This document shows positions 30,713-33,418 of a DNA stretch of 33,418 nt, piece after piece (positions within the stretch are counted from its first letter, which is position 1; the number at the start of each line of letters is the position of its first letter). The position numbers and the translations under genes are program-made. The notes below the pieces were generated by a model. That model was not told the origin of the DNA. It was given only the letters and a program-made list of their open reading frames with translations, and searched no databases. Origin of the DNA: an uncultured Dialister sp. (GTDB lineage: Bacteria > Bacillota > Negativicutes > Veillonellales > Dialisteraceae); NCBI GenBank assembly GCA_934193095.1, contig CAKPUX010000021.1:1-33418 (forward strand). The letters run 5' to 3'.

Positions 30713-31285
30713 TTAGTAGTTTTCCGCTTTGATGGCGAAGAAGCTCTGCGGATGGCCGCATACCGGGCATTCTTCCGGTGCTTCTACGGATTCTACGGTG
30801 TAGCCGCAGTTCGCACACATCCAGAGTTTCTTTTCACCTTTCTTGAAGACCTGGCCATTTTCGACGTTAGCCAGCAGCAGTTTATAGCGTGCTTCATGCT
30901 GTTTTTCGATTTCGCCGACTTTGGAGAGCAGGAAAGCGATCTGCGGGAAGCCTTCTTTTTCTGCGGTAGCAGCGAATTCCGGATACATGGAAGTCCATTC
31001 ACCGTTTTCACCGGCAGCAGCCATTTTCAGGTGTTCTGCGGTGGTCTTTTTGAGATCACCGACGAGCCAGAACCACAGTTTGGCATGGGCTTTTTCATTG
31101 GCGCCGGTTTCTCTGAAAATATCAGCGATCTGGCGGGAGATGGACGGATCCTTTTCCGCTTCTGCAGCAAACAGGTTGTATTTCACATGAGCCTGGGATT
31201 CTCCGGCGAAGGCAGCACGCAGGTTTTTTTCTGTCTGTGTGCCGGCGAGGCGTTTCATTTCTTCTAATACTTTTGCTTCTTCCAT
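30713..31285 (-). CDS. rbr: Rubrerythrin
   Basis: The 190-residue protein has an N-terminal four-helix diiron domain (1 to about 145), with AAFAGESQAHVKY (E29 region), ETGANEKAHAKLW and IEKQHEARY providing the glutamate and histidine ligands. The C-terminal rubredoxin-like domain has the two Cys pairs CANC and CPVC. Rubrerythrins reduce hydrogen peroxide in anaerobes using electrons delivered through the rubredoxin centre. The start at 31285 has AGGAGG nine bases upstream; a longer open frame to 31339 has no site. It is a single gene on the minus strand, divergent from the phosphate operon, with a near-consensus promoter and a palindrome at the start of transcription. Confidence 0.96.
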   Translation of the reverse strand: MEEAKVLEEMKRLAGTQTEKNLRAAFAGESQAHVKYNLFAAEAEKDPSISRQIADIFRETGANEKAHAKLWFWLVGDLKKTTAEHLKMAAAGENGEWTSMYPEFAATAEKEGFPQIAFLLSKVGEIEKQHEARYKLLLANVENGQVFKKGEKKLWMCANCGYTVESVEAPEECPVCGHPQSFFAIKAENY

Positions 31286-31333
31286 GGTAAAATTCCTCCT
31301 TTTACACTCGTAGGACTTGCAAACATAAAGAAT

Positions 31334-31378
31334 CCACATTCTCCCCGGAATGTGGAAGGGGATGAGAAATTTCTCATC
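31334..31378 (-). promoter_or_regulatory. Palindromic operator candidate and leader hairpin of rubrerythrin
   Basis: GATGAGAAATTTCTCATC (31361-31378) is a perfect 18-bp palindrome starting about at +1 of the rubrerythrin transcript. Downstream in the leader, CCACATT (31334-31340) faces AATGTGG (31349-31355), a 7-bp hairpin. The first looks like a repressor site; it does not match the PerR box I know. Confidence 0.6.
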
Positions 31379-31385
31379 TATAGAC

Positions 31386-31414
31386 AGTATAGATGATTAT
31401 CGATATTCTGTCAA
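31386..31414 (-). promoter_or_regulatory. Strong promoter of rubrerythrin
   Basis: The minus strand has a perfect -35 (TTGACA, 31409-31414), a 17-base spacer and TATACT (31386-31391, five of six). Expected start near 31379. Confidence 0.85.
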
Positions 31415-31560
31415 GGGGAGGGGAGAGCCATGACCCTGTGACCGTCTGATAGGCGAGGTTGCCATTTGGCTGACACACGATTAGATTTCCATGAACCTAT
31501 TCCAAAAATGCATGGATTCAGCTATAATCAAGATATATTATTTTCGATAAATTGAAGATT

Positions 31561-31603
31561 TTGTCAAGGTTTTTACACAGGCTTTACATTCATAAGATAT
31601 CAT
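31561..31603 (+). promoter_or_regulatory. Putative Pho-box promoter of the phosphate operon
   Basis: TTGTCA (31561), TTTACA (31572) and TTTACA (31583) recur at exactly 11-base spacing, as direct-repeat sites for PhoP/PhoB-type regulators do. TATCAT (31598-31603, five of six) follows nine bases after the last repeat and would be the -10, as in activator-dependent Pho promoters that lack a -35. A separate TATAAT at 31523-31528 could be a second start upstream. Confidence 0.6.
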
Positions 31604-31648
31604 AAAGACATACGTATGTTTTTGGTAAAACGGAGGACGTTAGACGTT

Positions 31649-32275
31649 ATGTTCAGTCTGGTGAATAAGCATGAAGAGTTTTTCGATTTCCTTGTGACGA
31701 ATGCAGAGTATTTCCACAAAGGCACTCTGATGGCGAAAGAGGTACTGCAGGACCCGACGAAGCTGGAAAAATACTCGAAGGAAGTGAAGAATCTGGAGCA
31801 TGCGGCAGATCGCGTGACACATGACATTGCAGCGAAGATGCGCCATGTCTTCATCACACCGATCGATAGGGAAGATTTTTTTATGCTGACTTCCACACTC
31901 GATGACTGTGTCGATGACATTCAGGATGTCGTGCTTTCCATGAAGCTGTATCATGCGGGCATTGGCTCGAAGCTGCCGGTGCGCATGTCGGATATCCTGG
32001 TCGAAATGGCTGAGGAGCTGATCGTCCTTTTCCGACTTTTGAAAGACATCGACAAGAATGAGATCGAGATCGGTCAGCGTACCCGCAAGCTGAATCAGCT
32101 CGAAAGCGAAGGGGATGCGATCTATCGCCAGTCTATTTCCGATCTCTTCGATGGCAGTCACGATGTCATGGAGATCATTCGCTGGAAGGAGATCATGGAA
32201 GCGATGGAGGACACCTGCGATCGGGCGGAGAAAGTAGCAAACCTGATCAAAGAGGTGGTCATGAAATATGCCTGA
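31649..32275 (+). CDS. DUF47 family (PhoU-like) phosphate transport accessory protein
   Basis: The 208-residue all-helical protein resembles the DUF47/PhoU-like proteins that accompany PiT transporters. It has FSLVNKHEEFFDFLVTNAEYF at the N-terminus, the helix KNLEHAADRVTHDIAAKM with conserved E/D-rich metal-binding character, FITPIDREDFF (about 70-80), a central DDCVDDIQDVV, and EGDAIYRQSI and WKEIMEAMEDTCDRAE near the C-terminus. The ATG at 31649 fits the family N-terminus. GGAGG is 12 bases upstream, which is long; the frame is open to 31616, where no site is visible. The stop overlaps the pit start by eight bases, so the two are translationally coupled and probably interact. Confidence 0.88.
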   Translation: MFSLVNKHEEFFDFLVTNAEYFHKGTLMAKEVLQDPTKLEKYSKEVKNLEHAADRVTHDIAAKMRHVFITPIDREDFFMLTSTLDDCVDDIQDVVLSMKLYHAGIGSKLPVRMSDILVEMAEELIVLFRLLKDIDKNEIEIGQRTRKLNQLESEGDAIYRQSISDLFDGSHDVMEIIRWKEIMEAMEDTCDRAEKVANLIKEVVMKYA

Positions 32276-33260
32276 TATGTACCTTGTGGGGCTTGTTATC
32301 ATTCTGGCACTCTGCTTTGATTTTATCAATGGCTTCCACGATACGGCCAATGCTATCGCGACTTGTGTGGCGACGCGCGCACTCAGTCCCAAGATAGCGA
32401 TCATGATGTCTGCCTTTTTGAACTTTGTCGGAGCCATGATCTCTACCGGGGTGGCGAAGACCATCGGCGGGGAGATCGTCACCTCACCGCATATGGTCGA
32501 CTCTGTCGTCCTTATCGCGGCGCTTGCCTCTGCGATCTTCTGGAATCTATTCACCTGGCGTATCGGGATGCCGTCCTCGTCATCTCATGCGCTGATCGGT
32601 GGCGTCATTGGTGCAGTCATCATCTCTTACGGCACAGGTGCGATCCACCTTGCCGGGGTGTTGACGATCGTCATCGGCCTCGTCTGCTCTCCGATCGTTG
32701 CTCTTGGCATGGGCTATTTCATCATGACGCTCCTCTATGTTTTTTTCAGAAATGTAGGGAAGTCGCGCGTGAATTATATCTCCCGTCACATCCAGATGGC
32801 ATCGGCAGCACTCATGGCGTTTTCTCATGGCTCGAATGATGCGCAGAAGTCGATGGGCATCATCACGCTGGCACTGCTGTCGGGCGGCTATATCGGAGCG
32901 CTCGAGGTGCCGTGGGAAGTCAAAGTGGCATGCGCGACGGCGATGTGTGCGGGTACCAGTGTCGGTGGCTGGCGTATCATTCGTACTGTCGGAAATAAGA
33001 TCTTCCGCATGCAGCCGGTCAATGGTCTTGCGGCAGATCTGAACTCGTCCCTTATCATTTTCTCTGCGACCATGCTGCATCTCCCGGTATCGACCACGCA
33101 TGTCGTCACCGGCTCCATCATGGGCGTGGGCTGGGCGAAGCGTTTCCGTGCGGTCCACTGGAGTGTCGCTTACCAGATGGTCTCGGCATGGGTCATGACG
33201 ATCCCCTGTACGGCCGCTGTCGGCGCTTTGGTGTACCTGCTATTGCGGCATACATTTTAA
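32268..33260 (+). CDS. pit: PiT family inorganic phosphate transporter
   Basis: The 330-residue membrane protein has the two inverted PiT signatures: DFINGFHDTANAIAT (about residues 18-32) and FSHGSNDAQKSMGII (about 185-199), each containing the Asn/Asp pair that binds phosphate and cation. About ten hydrophobic segments are predicted, and length fits the bacterial short form. PiT proteins import phosphate with H+ or Na+ at the cytoplasmic membrane. The start overlaps the DUF47 gene (32268 versus stop at 32275). A long inverted repeat begins directly after its stop codon; there is no ordinary terminator with a T run in view. Confidence 0.94.
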   Translation: MPDMYLVGLVIILALCFDFINGFHDTANAIATCVATRALSPKIAIMMSAFLNFVGAMISTGVAKTIGGEIVTSPHMVDSVVLIAALASAIFWNLFTWRIGMPSSSSHALIGGVIGAVIISYGTGAIHLAGVLTIVIGLVCSPIVALGMGYFIMTLLYVFFRNVGKSRVNYISRHIQMASAALMAFSHGSNDAQKSMGIITLALLSGGYIGALEVPWEVKVACATAMCAGTSVGGWRIIRTVGNKIFRMQPVNGLAADLNSSLIIFSATMLHLPVSTTHVVTGSIMGVGWAKRFRAVHWSVAYQMVSAWVMTIPCTAAVGALVYLLLRHTF

Positions 33261-33418
33261 GGAAACGCTGGTTAAATCGCAGAGTCGAATTTCATATGGA
33301 TTTTTATACATGGCTTCGTCATCATCTTCCTTAAATAGCTTGCTATTCGCGTCAGATGATTCCTCGCTCTGTATAAAAATCCAAGAATGAAATCTGACAA
33401 CGATTTAATCAGTGTTTC
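33261..33418. mobile_element. Long inverted repeat, MITE-like element touching the window end
   Basis: The 158 bases after the pit stop fold into one long hairpin centred on AATAGC-TT-GCTATT (33334-33347). The arms share blocks in the same order: GAAAC, CTG, TTAAATCG, TTTCAT, the 14-base TGGATTTTTATACA, and ATCATCT. The symmetry predicts an end at about 33419-33420, just beyond the window. No reading frame is present. Ends of this kind and the absence of coding suggest a MITE, but the right flank and any target duplication cannot be seen. Confidence 0.65.

Overview
The window looks like a chromosomal segment of a strictly anaerobic, low-to-mid GC Firmicute. I favour the Negativicutes (Dialister/Veillonella relatives). 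This rests on consensus AAGGAGG ribosome sites, TATAAT-type promoters, gene types (rubrerythrin, RecD2, class II FBPase GlpX, DUF4321, Bacillus-type LysC), and remembered protein resemblance. It is an inference, not a search result. There are 23 complete protein genes, one gene start cut at the left edge, and no tRNA or rRNA gene.

Layout. 1-3011 (minus strand): the start of an unknown gene, a Na+/proline symporter (putP) and tmcAL. 3264-5486 (plus): a small lipoprotein, a DUF4321 membrane protein, radC and an orphan 113-aa protein, separated by short AGACT/AGTCT-type repeat spacers. 5628-9728: a promoter-led, overlapping three-gene ECF-type ABC transporter whose substrate-binding membrane subunit appears fused to a large extracellular beta-sandwich region. 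10174-11577: an anchored beta-propeller protein. 11917-13644: an ABC exporter half-transporter. 14074-15300: lysC, with an internal start for the beta subunit. 15526-18453: an M16C zinc peptidase. 18693-22128: gluQ, a P-loop nucleoside kinase-like protein and a small YbjN-like protein. 22341-28867: a collinear run of proS, a chorismate mutase, recD2 (ATGA overlap), comFC, an unknown 128-aa protein and a Rossmann methyltransferase-like protein. 29124-30095: glpX. 30713-31285 (minus): rubrerythrin with a near-consensus promoter and a perfect 18-bp palindrome at its transcription start. 31649-33260: a DUF47 (PhoU-like) protein overlapping a PiT phosphate transporter, behind a promoter with 11-bp-spaced TTTACA boxes that looks like a Pho box.

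The intergenic DNA is the most unusual part. Several spacers hold a modular repeat system: 9-bp satellites (GTTGAACCY), 8-bp satellites (GGGAGACT), 7-bp satellites (TCAGACT, ATTCCTA, AGTGACT) and a roughly 28-bp hairpin with GCGGCGC/GCGCCGC arms. Two composites (9734-10128 and 30155-30611) carry 9-bp satellites and hairpins as inverted termini, like non-coding MITEs. A separate element of about 228 bp occurs twice in opposite orientation (13698-13924 and 30346-30574). A long, nearly closed inverted repeat begins right after pit and runs to the window end.

Functionally most of the window is housekeeping: translation fidelity (tmcAL, gluQ, proS), amino-acid synthesis (lysC, chorismate mutase), DNA repair/uptake (radC, recD2, comFC), gluconeogenesis (glpX), phosphate uptake and oxidative defence. 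The best candidates for undescribed biology are the ECF fusion operon and the modular intergenic repeats, one of which appears to supply the -35 box of the ABC exporter promoter.
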